The translations under genes and the position numbers were made by a program. A stretch of DNA of 64,000 nt from IMG/VR virus record IMGVR_UViG_3300042691_021643, positions 1-64,000 of that record; one strand, written 5' to 3'. This document shows positions 49,136 through 57,663 of this stretch, piece after piece; positions within the stretch are counted from its first letter, which is position 1, and each line of letters begins with the position of its first letter. Under the pieces are notes generated by a model, which was not told the DNA's origin, made no database searches, and saw only the letters and a program-made list of their open reading frames with translations. The DNA is from a virus.

Positions 49136-50030
49136 TTGGGCGGTCTATAGTCCATAAAATAAACCATGAAAGTGGTATAAAGTGGAATACCTTGGTTTTG
49201 GTATTCTGCGGCTTGGGTAACCGAGCTCGAGTAGACAAACGAGATATCGTCTGACCTTTAGTACTGAGGGTAACACTGTAGGGAAAGTGGTTGGGCGATC
49301 AAGCGATGTGGGTCGTTTGGTTGAGGTGGGAACACCAATAAGAATAACTCGTAGAATTATTGCAAGAAATGTTGTTATCCGACTTCATAATTGCGTTTTT
49401 CAATATTATGGTTGTCTTAAAACCGAAAGGTATGTTAGTGTACAGGTGGTGCTGTTATTAACCTTAACCTTAGCCTACCAAGGCATGAGTTATGAAGATG
49501 AGCAAAAATATGGAGGTGGGGACATCTCAGAGGGTAGTTTAGTATTTAGCCGTTCAAAAGATGGCTGAGCTGGTGACGAACCACTACCTTCACAATCCAC
49601 AAACCAATAACTTGCATCCATTTAATTGCAAAATTAATAAATCAAGGAAAAGTGTTCGTCAGTTGTGGATGACAGGTCACTACATAGTCATGAGTTGTTC
49701 ATGGCCATGAAGGGTCCCAAGCCCAACATGATTTTCACCAAAGTTCTCTAATCTCGCAAGGATTAATTGGGGTGGCAACCTCGAAGAGTGATGAGTAATG
49801 AGAGAGTGATTCACAACTTAAGGATTGGTTAATCTAATTGACCGTGACTGATTATTACTACTCAAAAGGTAGTGGATAAGGGAAGAATCAATAATGTCCC
49901 AAAGATAATCACCCGAACGTGTAATCTCAGCGTTTTATTTTCCTGATTTTTATAAAATCATGGTGGTGGAGTAATAAAAAGATTTCATGCCGCAAGGCCC
50001 CAAAGGTTAGATTTTTCTAACCTTTTTTTG
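49136..50030 (+). ncRNA. Giant structured RNA (GOLLD/ROOL-class candidate)
   Basis: An almost 870-nt non-coding RNA plus its terminator, next to the tRNA array. TTGGG (49136-49140) pairs with CCCAA (49999-50003) as a closing stem. Internal helices include GAATACC/GGTATTC (49185-49206), CTTGG gtaa CCGAG, ACGA gata TCGT and GGTG ggaa CACC, all with GNRA-type loops. The terminator AAAGGTTAGA ttttt TCTAACCTTT ends it at 50024. Reading frames here have alien composition. Length, tetraloops and phage-tRNA setting match the giant GOLLD or ROOL RNAs. Identity is not proven by sequence alignment. Confidence 0.7.
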
Positions 50031-50061
50031 TTTTTATATTTTTTTTATTTATATTATACCT

Positions 50062-50814
50062 ATGAGATTAATTTGTATATCAGACACACATTCTTTACAT
50101 GAAAGAATGACACATAAAGTTGAAAAATATATCGATCCTGATCAAGACAATATACTCATCCATGCGGGGGATTGTACTAATATGGGTAGAGAACCTGAAA
50201 TTATTGAATTTGTTTATTGGTATCAAAATTTAAAAGGATTTGATACCAAGATCTTTATTGCGGGTAATCATGATTTTGGTTTTGAACATTATAATGGTCT
50301 TCGTCATAGTAATGAGGCACCTTGGTTACATCATATAATAAATGAGGAGAATTTATCTCAATCAGATGTCGTTTATCTTCATGATTCTGAATTTGTAATT
50401 GAACATCCGAAATTTTCAAGACCAATTAAATTTTATGGAAGTCCTTGGCAACCTGAATTTTATAATTGGGCATTTAATCTTCCAAGAAATGGTTGGGAGT
50501 TAGAACTTAAATGGAAAGAAATACCAGATGATACTGATATATTGATCACACACGGACCTCCACATGGTTGTAGAGATTTTACACCACAAAATTTACAAGT
50601 TGGTTGTGAATTGTTGAGATATAGATTAGATACATTAAAACCACTTGTCCATGTGTTTGGACATATTCATCATGCATATGGTGGTGCATATATTGATGAT
50701 GTTTTATACATTAACGCATCAACATGTACAGAAAGATATGTCCCACGTAATAGACCTATTGTTGTTGATTTAAAAGAAGAAGATGGTAAAATAGTTACTA
50801 CCTATATTGATTAA
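50062..50814 (+). CDS. Calcineurin-like metallophosphoesterase
   Basis: A 250-residue metallophosphoesterase with all motifs in order: CISDTHSLHE (D-x-H), LIHAGDCTNMG (G-D), IAGNHDFG (G-N-H-D), ILITHGPPHG and VFGHIHHAYG (G-H-x-H). It could hydrolyse a phosphodiester, for example a nucleotide or RNA end. The nearby RNA genes and distant repair genes make an RNA role possible but unproven. TATTTATA lies just before the ATG. Confidence 0.88.
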   Translation: MRLICISDTHSLHERMTHKVEKYIDPDQDNILIHAGDCTNMGREPEIIEFVYWYQNLKGFDTKIFIAGNHDFGFEHYNGLRHSNEAPWLHHIINEENLSQSDVVYLHDSEFVIEHPKFSRPIKFYGSPWQPEFYNWAFNLPRNGWELELKWKEIPDDTDILITHGPPHGCRDFTPQNLQVGCELLRYRLDTLKPLVHVFGHIHHAYGGAYIDDVLYINASTCTERYVPRNRPIVVDLKEEDGKIVTTYID

Positions 50815-50855
50815 GTTTTTCATTTTTATATGATATTTATATATAAACAATATCT

Positions 50856-51056
50856 ATGAAAAATATAATTGATTTTTTAAAAAACCTATTAACAAAAAAA
50901 TCTGAAGAAGTTATTTCAGAAATAAAACAAAAGGTTGTATCTGAAATAAAGGGTGAACCTGAGAAAGTAGAAGAACCTGTTAAGGTTGAGGAACCAAAAG
51001 AAGAAATCGTCGAAGAAAAACCCAAAAAAAGAGGTAGAAAGAAAAAGGTAGATTAA
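50856..51056 (+). CDS. Small charged protein
   Basis: A 66-residue protein with N-terminal amphipathic helix (MKNIIDFLKNLLTKKSEEVI) and a Glu/Val/Lys/Pro tail ending in KPKKRGRKKKVD, a basic patch like DNA- or RNA-binding tails. No family recognised. Confidence 0.65.
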   Translation: MKNIIDFLKNLLTKKSEEVISEIKQKVVSEIKGEPEKVEEPVKVEEPKEEIVEEKPKKRGRKKKVD

Positions 51057-51078
51057 TAAAAAAAATAAAAGATAAATT

Positions 51079-51107
51079 GGGTTAAATTTTTATTTAACCC
51101 TTTTTTT
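51079..51107 (+). terminator. Terminator before tmRNA
   Basis: GGGTTAAA ttttta TTTAACCC followed by seven T. It insulates the tmRNA unit from the gene upstream. Confidence 0.85.
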
Positions 51108-51110
51108 GTC

Positions 51111-51135
51111 TATATTTGTGAAAGTTCTTTAAAAT
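51111..51135 (+). promoter_or_regulatory. tmRNA promoter and boxA
   Basis: TATATTTG at 51111-51118 (TAnnTTTG type) and GTTCTTTAAAAT at 51124-51135 (boxA type) precede the tmRNA by 2 nt. The -33 half is weak because it overlaps the terminator. Confidence 0.6.
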
Positions 51136-51137
51136 AT

Positions 51138-51530
51138 GGGGGTGTCCAGGTATTGATTGGCGTTTATATGGTAAATGGGCACGTAGTCAGATGTCATCTA
51201 TGACTTAAATCTACGGTGGTAAAAATCAAACGGCAACGTTTACAACAACATGGAAATTGCAGGTATCCTTGCAACTTCTAAAGTAGCTGCTTAATAAGTA
51301 CCTACTGTCGGGTCGGTTAGGACATATAACCCAGGAACAGAAGTCCGTTATACGGGTCACAGGTCAGAGCTCGTTTAAAATAATTCTGAGACCAAGTTGT
51401 TTGTAGGTAGGTTTCTCACATATATCAAACCTAATATTTTGGAACATTGAGAACCAATGTTATACTAAACGTGTAGTCCATCTATTGTATGGCGAACAAG
51501 ACAAGGGTTCGATTCCCTTCACCTCCACCA
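51138..51530 (+). ncRNA. ssrA: tmRNA (ssrA)
   Basis: A 393-nt transfer-messenger RNA, which rescues stalled ribosomes and tags the product. The tRNA-like ends pair GGGGGTG with CACCTCC, the T-arm is AAGGG-TTCGATT-CCCTT, and ACCA is encoded. Reading from GGC at 51232 gives GNVYNNMEIAGILATSKVAA and two stop codons (51292-51297). The Bacteroidota host form, as I recall it, ends NNYALAA. The ending SKVAA and the length of 20 residues are unusual. Pseudoknot-forming repeats follow the tag. Confidence 0.93.
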
Positions 51531-51536
51531 AAAATT

Positions 51537-51563
51537 AAACCCATCGAATTCGATGGGTTTTTT
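51537..51563 (+). terminator. Terminator of tmRNA
   Basis: AAACCCATCG aatt CGATGGGTTT and a T run, 7 nt after the CCA end. Confidence 0.9.
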
Positions 51564-51590
51564 ATTTATAATAACTGAGGTTTATAAACG

Positions 51591-51692
51591 AACAAAGAGG
51601 TCTTTAGGACCCCTTTGTCGAGATTTGGAATACCCCCTTTCGTTTTTTTCGAGTTATCATCTAATGGCGACCAAACCATTAAACTCTAATAT
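51591..51692. other. Two hairpins between convergent units
   Basis: ACAAAG-a-GGTC ttta GGACC-c-CTTTGT (about 51594-51619) and GAGTT...AATGG cgaccaa ACCATT..AACTC (about 51650-51686) fill the gap between the tmRNA and the convergent minus-strand gene. They may end the minus-strand transcript. No reading frame fits. Confidence 0.5.
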
Positions 51693-51703
51693 AAATATCT
51701 AAT

Positions 51704-52654
51704 TTAATAGTTTTGTGCTATTGTTTTCAAAAAATTTAATCCAAATTGACTATTCATATCCATTAAACCACCACCCTGTTGTTGTAGATTCTCTTGTCCA
51801 TTAATCCCTAATCTATCAATTTGGACCAAATCTTCTTGACTTGTTGATTGATTAACAACTTGTGAAAATCTTGGATCGTTTGCCAATTTTTCTCTAAATT
51901 GTTCATCTTCATTGAATTTCTTTTCAAACGCATCAAAACTCGGTAATCCAAACATGGCTAAAACACCATTAGCGATTATAAATTGTTTTACCATATTTCT
52001 TCTACCACGTCTTGCAGGCATAACTACGTTCCACCAATTAGATAACCAAGTACTTGGTGCTTTTCCTGTTTTTGCAATATATTCTGCCAATTTTTCTCCT
52101 TGAAAGAAATTTTTAAAACCTGTACTAAATTTTCCACCAGCAGAGATCGTAGATCCAATCTGTTTACCTAATCCAACAGGTCTTTGTAATATTTTACCAA
52201 TCGCGGTTGTGTGTTCCGCCATTGCATGTCTTAATCCACCAGCGGCTTTGGTACCAATAATTGGTACTTTTTCTAAACTTCTAATTGTGTTGGTAACAGG
52301 TGCGGAATTTATGTATTTACCTAACTCAACATATTTTTTTGCGAACGTTGGATTTTTAGCCGCAAAGGCAACTAAGTTATCTGTATTTTTCAACGCACCT
52401 CTCGCAATAGGACTTTTAAGTAGTCTAATTATTGGTTTAGCGAAAAAATCACCCACTGTCGGTATTAGTGCAATTAACATTAAACCAGCGTAAAGATATT
52501 CCTTTTTGTATATGTAACGAATAATCAATATAATGTCAGCAACCTCACCTATCACAGGTATAAAACCTGCGATCATTAATGCATTTTCTAAACCATCTTC
52601 TTTTAGTAGTTGTTTAGATTCTAAGATTTCCTTTTTTGTATAAATTCTAGACAT
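51704..52654 (-). CDS. Virion-like protein with hydrophobic hairpin
   Basis: A 316-residue protein. Residues ~25-75 contain two hydrophobic helices with GFIPVIGEVADIILIIRYIY and GLMLIALIPTVGDFF. This type of segment is seen in toxins and in injected proteins that enter membranes. The centre is Gly/Lys-rich, and the end is Gln/Asn-rich (NQSTSQEDLVQIDRLGINGQ). It is the last gene of a minus-strand run of similar proteins. Confidence 0.65.
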   Translation of the reverse strand: MSRIYTKKEILESKQLLKEDGLENALMIAGFIPVIGEVADIILIIRYIYKKEYLYAGLMLIALIPTVGDFFAKPIIRLLKSPIARGALKNTDNLVAFAAKNPTFAKKYVELGKYINSAPVTNTIRSLEKVPIIGTKAAGGLRHAMAEHTTAIGKILQRPVGLGKQIGSTISAGGKFSTGFKNFFQGEKLAEYIAKTGKAPSTWLSNWWNVVMPARRGRRNMVKQFIIANGVLAMFGLPSFDAFEKKFNEDEQFREKLANDPRFSQVVNQSTSQEDLVQIDRLGINGQENLQQQGGGLMDMNSQFGLNFLKTIAQNY

Positions 52655-52661
52655 TTCAATT

Positions 52662-53282
52662 TTATTTATGGATTAATTTACAAAAGGGTTGACTAATCGC
52701 CTCACCTAAACCAGTATTTCTTATCATTTCACCTGAAAGGTTACCTAATATTGATCCAGGTATACCTGAAAATCCATCATTATTTCTATTTAGACCAAAT
52801 AATGTAGACACACCTGCTCTAAGTGATACCTCAACAACAGCATCCATAATATGTGGAGCATGTTTTAAACAAGTGGGACTATCTTTAAAAATTCTAATAA
52901 AATCAATTGGACTTAAATCAGCAAATGCCTGAGATAAAGTTGTTGACCAACCAGGACTAACACCCATGTATCTTAAAACCCAATTTATTGCCAATTCCTT
53001 TAAAAATGAAATACCACCTTCTTTTGCTAAATCACCAAAATCAAGTTTATCTAAACCAAGAGATGTTGGTAATGAAAATTCTTTTAATAATTGATCATTT
53101 ACTTCTTTTTCAGTATATCCTTCATTTATCAATTTAATAGATGTATTAAAACATTCTTTTAAATAAATGTTAGGATCATCAATATCTCTCAAATGTGAAA
53201 AAGATTCATTAAGATTAGATTTTCTTTTTTCATTTAATTTTTTACTAACTATACTCTTAGTATCTATTACTATTTTTTTCAT
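52662..53282 (-). CDS. Unknown virion-like protein
   Basis: A 206-residue protein. The basic N-terminus carries two L-N-E sites (SIVSKKLNEKRKSNLNESF), compatible with prohead targeting and cleavage. The centre (WVLRYMGVSPGWSTTLSQAF) is amphipathic. No family recognised. It starts 1 nt from the next gene upstream. Confidence 0.65.
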   Translation of the reverse strand: MKKIVIDTKSIVSKKLNEKRKSNLNESFSHLRDIDDPNIYLKECFNTSIKLINEGYTEKEVNDQLLKEFSLPTSLGLDKLDFGDLAKEGGISFLKELAINWVLRYMGVSPGWSTTLSQAFADLSPIDFIRIFKDSPTCLKHAPHIMDAVVEVSLRAGVSTLFGLNRNNDGFSGIPGSILGNLSGEMIRNTGLGEAISQPFCKLIHK

Positions 53283-53283
53283 T

Positions 53284-55317
53284 TTAGAATTCTGCGTTTG
53301 AGTTAATCCATTTATATTTCATATCACCATCCCCTTTATCGACTTGTTTTGTTTCTACATATCCCTTATCTTCTAAATATTTGTTTAATATGTAGTAATC
53401 ATTACCCGATAATTGTTTTCCTCTCCATACTGCGGCCAATCCTTTTTTAGGCCATCTTTTTCTTTTAATTAATTTATTACTAGCCAATAATTCCTGTAAT
53501 CTGTTTTCATCATATACAGGTTTAATTGGTGTTGGAGGAGGAGGTGCAGGTGTTGGTGCAACTGTAGGTGCTGGTGTTGCAGTAGGTCCTGGTACTGGTG
53601 TGCCGGTTGGACTTGGGTTTTTACCACAAATCTCTTTTTTAACATAATCGTAAACTTCTTTAGTTATAGGATTAATTGGCATCTTCACACCTCTTTTTTC
53701 AATGATTTCCTCTCTAAGTTTCGCCATCGTTTTAGGTCCAAAATAACCTTTTTGACTTGGTAAATCTAAACATGCTTGTATTTCGGCTATTTTTTCATTT
53801 CTACATCCGAATTCAAACGGGAAATCTTTACATTCTTTATATGGTACCGGTTCTTTTGTTGGTCTAGGTTCTTTTGTTGGACCAGGTACAGGAGGTACAG
53901 GACCATCTGTTGGTTTTGGTTGACCATCCCAAGTAATTTCAACACCACCTAAATCACCGGTATTGGTACCACCTCCACCGCCTTTACCACTTTCAATTTG
54001 GTTTATTAATGAATACATCTCTTGTTTGGCTCTAACAGATGATGCGTTTACTGTGTAGATATAATCTAATGATTTTTTTAGACTACCACCACCTAAACCT
54101 GATGCTTGGTATAGTTTCAAGAATTCTTTACCATTAGCACTTCCAGCATATTTTTTAAGTAATGCTAATGCACTTTGTAAATCACTACCTGAAACAGGGA
54201 AATCCAATAAATCAATCATTGTTTCAACATCATTATCTATTGATGAAGTTGCTGCCTCATTTATATCTTCATCTATAGTTTGGATGTTACCACCTTTACA
54301 TTTCCAACTACCCATGGCCCCCGTCTCTGTATTCATTACTCTACCATTTGTGAAAAATTGTACTCCTTTAGGATATTCACTTGATTTAACAATAACCCAA
54401 ACTTGGCCAGTTGAACTTGTCTCTACTTTACCTTGTTGTTTATTTATTAAATCTTGAATACATGGTGCCCATTGTCCATCATTTGGTGGTGGTGTTGGTG
54501 GGAAATCTTCTGGAACAGTTTCTCCACTATCTGCCATCATCCACCATAAGGCCGCTGCAGTTAAACCACCGGCTAGACCCCATTTTAATATATCTTTCCA
54601 ACTCTTTCCTTGTTTTATCCAAATAATTATTTTAATATACCAAGGTCTTGGAATTGGTGGTGGCGGTACCGGTGGTGGTTTTGGTAAAGTTATCTCTCCA
54701 CCGCCAGTTTTTTTAATTCTTCTATTTATGGCTTTATCAACTGCTTTAGTTGATACCCCGCCTCCCGATTTCATTTCTCTCGCACCTTTTTGAAGTAATG
54801 CCTCCGCTTCTTTAGCGGACATTCCATATGTTTTTTGTAATGTTTCAGATGCCAATTTAAAGTTTTCAGGATTTGCTGGCATTGCACCTCCTTTAGGATA
54901 AACCTTTTTTAGAATTTCTTTAAATGTTGGTGATTCACCAATAAGACCTTTTAATTTTAGTGCAATTTCAGGAACTTTATTTGCTTGTTTAATTACAAGA
55001 AATTTCTCAGCAGTACTGAGAGCCCCTGCTTCACCCGGTGCCTTTTTCATTGCGATTAATAACTCGTCAGCGGTTTTAAATCTAGAAAGTGCGGGTATTT
55101 CATTTTTTAATGTGGAAAATAAACCTTTTTCTGATTTTAAAATACTACCGATTGCTTCAATACCTTGTTGAGCAACTTTTGTTACTTGTTCTTCAATATT
55201 TTCAGGATTTTCTTCTTCTGATACCTCGATATTGGGATCTTCATTTTCTAATTTATCATTAACTGATTCAACTAATGATATCATTTTTCTAATTAATAAT
55301 GCGTCTCTATTTTCCAT
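53284..55317 (-). CDS. Large virion-like protein with PG-binding-type domain
   Basis: A 677-residue protein. One membrane helix (WGLAGGLTAAALWWMM) lies near residue 265, after a basic Pro-rich stretch. Residues ~495-550 (KECKDFPFEFGCRNEKIAEI, QACLDLPSQKGYFGPKTMAK) match a peptidoglycan-binding-like fold. Pro/Thr linkers (TKEPRPTKEPVPY, TGTPVPGPTATPAPTVAPTP) separate the domains. An envelope-crossing role during DNA entry is plausible. Confidence 0.7.
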   Translation of the reverse strand: MENRDALLIRKMISLVESVNDKLENEDPNIEVSEEENPENIEEQVTKVAQQGIEAIGSILKSEKGLFSTLKNEIPALSRFKTADELLIAMKKAPGEAGALSTAEKFLVIKQANKVPEIALKLKGLIGESPTFKEILKKVYPKGGAMPANPENFKLASETLQKTYGMSAKEAEALLQKGAREMKSGGGVSTKAVDKAINRRIKKTGGGEITLPKPPPVPPPPIPRPWYIKIIIWIKQGKSWKDILKWGLAGGLTAAALWWMMADSGETVPEDFPPTPPPNDGQWAPCIQDLINKQQGKVETSSTGQVWVIVKSSEYPKGVQFFTNGRVMNTETGAMGSWKCKGGNIQTIDEDINEAATSSIDNDVETMIDLLDFPVSGSDLQSALALLKKYAGSANGKEFLKLYQASGLGGGSLKKSLDYIYTVNASSVRAKQEMYSLINQIESGKGGGGGTNTGDLGGVEITWDGQPKPTDGPVPPVPGPTKEPRPTKEPVPYKECKDFPFEFGCRNEKIAEIQACLDLPSQKGYFGPKTMAKLREEIIEKRGVKMPINPITKEVYDYVKKEICGKNPSPTGTPVPGPTATPAPTVAPTPAPPPPTPIKPVYDENRLQELLASNKLIKRKRWPKKGLAAVWRGKQLSGNDYYILNKYLEDKGYVETKQVDKGDGDMKYKWINSNAEF

Positions 55318-55334
55318 TTTTTTATTTTTTATTT

Positions 55335-56618
55335 TTATTGCATTTTATTTAATAAATTTGCCATATCATCCTCCACACCTTGTTTTATTTGTTCATCGGG
55401 TATTGCACTTGCGATTTTTGTTAAGTCTTCCTGTGATGCTACCGATCCATCTTCTCCTTTATTTTTACCGGCAAAATATTGTGCTCCCTTTTCCATACCC
55501 TTCATCGCCACAGCGGTACCCCCACCCCATGTTAAACCTTTTCTTACTGCCGTTGCGGTACTAACAGGACCTTTACCCTTTAGTGCGGCGTTTATTGGTT
55601 TTGTAAAATCTTTTTGAATGAATTTTTTACCAAGTGAGGTTAAAGTCTCGGCACCTTGAACTCCCGCCTTTTGTGCTGCAGGTGCAAAAACATTTTTCAT
55701 ATTTTCTAAAACTTTACCAACACCTGATTTAAATGAAGAAATCATACCTGCTGCTTTTGGTCCGAAAGCCTTAGCGATCCATTCTAATGGTTTTATTAAT
55801 ATATTCATTATACCACCAAGACCTTTACTTAAAACAGTAATGATTGGTTGTAAAATTTTTCCACCAACTTTCATAACACTACCACCCGCAGCTTTAAAGG
55901 CCGCTTTAAGACCTTTGGCAGCACCAGAAAAAAGAACACCCGCTAAACATACTGCGAGATCAATATAAGTCCATACACTTTTTGAATCAGTTTTACCACT
56001 TAATAATTGATAAACTTTCCAAACAAATAGAATACCCCAAACTATACCTGTGGCTAATTTACCAATACCTAATGCGGTTAATGCCACGTCCAAACCGATA
56101 CCAACAGGACTCATCATGAAATGTTCTATTTTTTCCATTATCCATGGTAATCCTTTATTTAACACCCATGCACCCGCATCTTTTATACCTTGCCAAGCTT
56201 TTCCCGCAACTTCTTTTGTTTTATCCCAAAGATCACCAAAAAAACCCTCAGCAAGTGTTGGATATTTTTGAGATATTTTATTTTTTACAAATTCCCAAGA
56301 ATCAGTTATAACTTGTTCAGTTGATAATGAATTGATTGATTCTATGATTAAATTTCTACCAAATTTTATTTCATATTCCATTATTATATTCATATCCGAT
56401 TCCATCAAACGATATAATAATTTTCTTATATTACTAAATAACTGTGTAGATTCCATTATTGAATGTCTATAAATGAATATACTTTGATTTTTAAACATTT
56501 CACAAATAAAAAATGGATTTGGGTTATTAATATCAGTATATAACCCTGTTTCTACATCAATAATTCGATTTAAACCCGAAACATACCTACCATCTCTTGT
56601 GAATAATAAATCTTCCAT
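55335..56618 (-). CDS. Membrane-active virion-like protein
   Basis: A 427-residue protein. Residues ~165-225 and ~235-300 are hydrophobic helices (ALTALGIGKLATGIVWGILF, YIDLAVCLAGVLFSGAAKGL, QPIITVLSKGLGGIMNILIK), and they are followed by long Lys/Gly/Ala helices. This composition resembles the gene at 51704 and pore-forming ejection proteins. The N-terminal ~110 residues look globular. Function inferred. Confidence 0.65.
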   Translation of the reverse strand: MEDLLFTRDGRYVSGLNRIIDVETGLYTDINNPNPFFICEMFKNQSIFIYRHSIMESTQLFSNIRKLLYRLMESDMNIIMEYEIKFGRNLIIESINSLSTEQVITDSWEFVKNKISQKYPTLAEGFFGDLWDKTKEVAGKAWQGIKDAGAWVLNKGLPWIMEKIEHFMMSPVGIGLDVALTALGIGKLATGIVWGILFVWKVYQLLSGKTDSKSVWTYIDLAVCLAGVLFSGAAKGLKAAFKAAGGSVMKVGGKILQPIITVLSKGLGGIMNILIKPLEWIAKAFGPKAAGMISSFKSGVGKVLENMKNVFAPAAQKAGVQGAETLTSLGKKFIQKDFTKPINAALKGKGPVSTATAVRKGLTWGGGTAVAMKGMEKGAQYFAGKNKGEDGSVASQEDLTKIASAIPDEQIKQGVEDDMANLLNKMQ

Positions 56619-56638
56619 GTTATATAAATATATTGATT

Positions 56639-56896
56639 TTACTTAAGTGGATTTCCTTTACCTCTTTTTAATATAGATCCAACAACATCACTCCATTTAG
56701 TTACACCAACTTGATTTGATGGTCCTCTAGTTACACCACTTTCCCATTTACCAACTTGTGGATATCCCGAACCCCCACCACTTGATGATGTACCCGCACT
56801 AGGTGCTGCTGCCGCATCTTGTTCACTTATCTCTTCTTCCTCCAAATCTTTAGAGAGAATTAGTTTAAGTTGTTTTTCATTTATTAAAACTTTCAT
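56639..56896 (-). CDS. Small virion-like protein
   Basis: An 85-residue protein. The amphipathic N-terminus (MKVLINEKQLKLILSKDLEE) with acidic E-I-S-E site is followed by an Ala/Ser/Gly linker and a short C-terminal domain (TKWSDVVGSILKRGKGNPL). It has the build of a small T4-type internal head protein: targeting peptide, then a small mature part. TATTTATA ends 4 nt before its ATG. Confidence 0.65.
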   Translation of the reverse strand: MKVLINEKQLKLILSKDLEEEEISEQDAAAAPSAGTSSSGGGSGYPQVGKWESGVTRGPSNQVGVTKWSDVVGSILKRGKGNPLK

Positions 56897-56946
56897 CTAC
56901 TATAAATACTTAAATTTTCTTGTTTTTTATACCATAAACTAAAAAA

Positions 56947-57315
56947 TTATTCATCATATATTGTCTCATCAATTTTTGAAAACATTTTAACAAACTGTCC
57001 CGCTTTTGCATTAGCTTCATCTTCAATCTCACCACCAATATCTGGCGGCTTAACTTTTAAACGACCTTGTTCGTATTGTTTATGATGGACAAGTTCATGT
57101 GCTAAACTTCTCATTACATCAACAAGTGCCCTATTTTTAGCATTAACTTTAATTATTTTATTTTTTTTAGTGTAGTCATAGCTAGCAGTAGTCTTTAATT
57201 CTTTTCTACCATTTTGAATAGAAATAGTTGGCACTGTTTTTAAATCCAATTCCTTTTTAACGAATTTTACAAATTCTTGTAATTTCTTCTTTTTTTCGTC
57301 AGATAAAAATTCCAT
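56947..57315 (-). CDS. Zinc metalloprotease-like protein
   Basis: A 122-residue protein with MRSLAHELVHHKQYEQGRLK: the H-E-x-x-H zinc motif (AHELVHH), and a downstream DEANAKAG that can supply the third ligand. It resembles small SprT- or peptidase-like phage enzymes. I start at the ATG after an ATTTATA stretch; a GTG 15 nt earlier overlaps the previous gene. Possible role in virion maturation or host protein cleavage. Confidence 0.75.
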   Translation of the reverse strand: MEFLSDEKKKKLQEFVKFVKKELDLKTVPTISIQNGRKELKTTASYDYTKKNKIIKVNAKNRALVDVMRSLAHELVHHKQYEQGRLKVKPPDIGGEIEDEANAKAGQFVKMFSKIDETIYDE

Positions 57316-57326
57316 AAATATAAATA

Positions 57327-57566
57327 TCACAAACTTACCCGTTCGGGTAAATCGTTTTCTTTTAAATATTCAGATAATAATTCAATTACAAATTCTTCAT
57401 CAATATCTAATATATCGTGTTCAGATATTATCGTTGGACTATAATATTCTATGGAATCAAATTCAATGTCTAATACTCTATAAAAATTATCACCGTCTTC
57501 TTCGGTTGAGAATTCAACATGTAGAGTACTTTTTTCTTCTGTGTAGTAATACTCGTGTATAACCAT
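57327..57566 (-). CDS. Small acidic protein
   Basis: A 79-residue acidic protein (MVIHEYYYTEEKSTLHVEFS at the start) with beta-strand pattern and an acidic helix at the end. No family recognised. Lies just before the metalloprotease-like gene and could be its partner or inhibitor (inference). Confidence 0.6.
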   Translation of the reverse strand: MVIHEYYYTEEKSTLHVEFSTEEDGDNFYRVLDIEFDSIEYYSPTIISEHDILDIDEEFVIELLSEYLKENDLPERVSL

Positions 57567-57663
57567 TCTAAATATGTGGATTACGTAAACTTAATTAAAA
57601 AATAATTATGTTGATTTTTATCAAAAACCATAAATAATTGAATTATTCTAAATAATTACTAGT

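Noticed and set aside
49287-49568. 93-codon open frame in the giant RNA region
   Set aside because: Codon use and amino-acid make-up are unlike every other gene here, there is no start signal, and the DNA is explained by RNA helices.
49136-50003. RNase P RNA or a ribosomal RNA fragment
   Set aside because: I could not find the universal P4 elements (GAGGAAAGTCC-type) of RNase P, nor any long rRNA-like stretch. Length also exceeds RNase P RNA.
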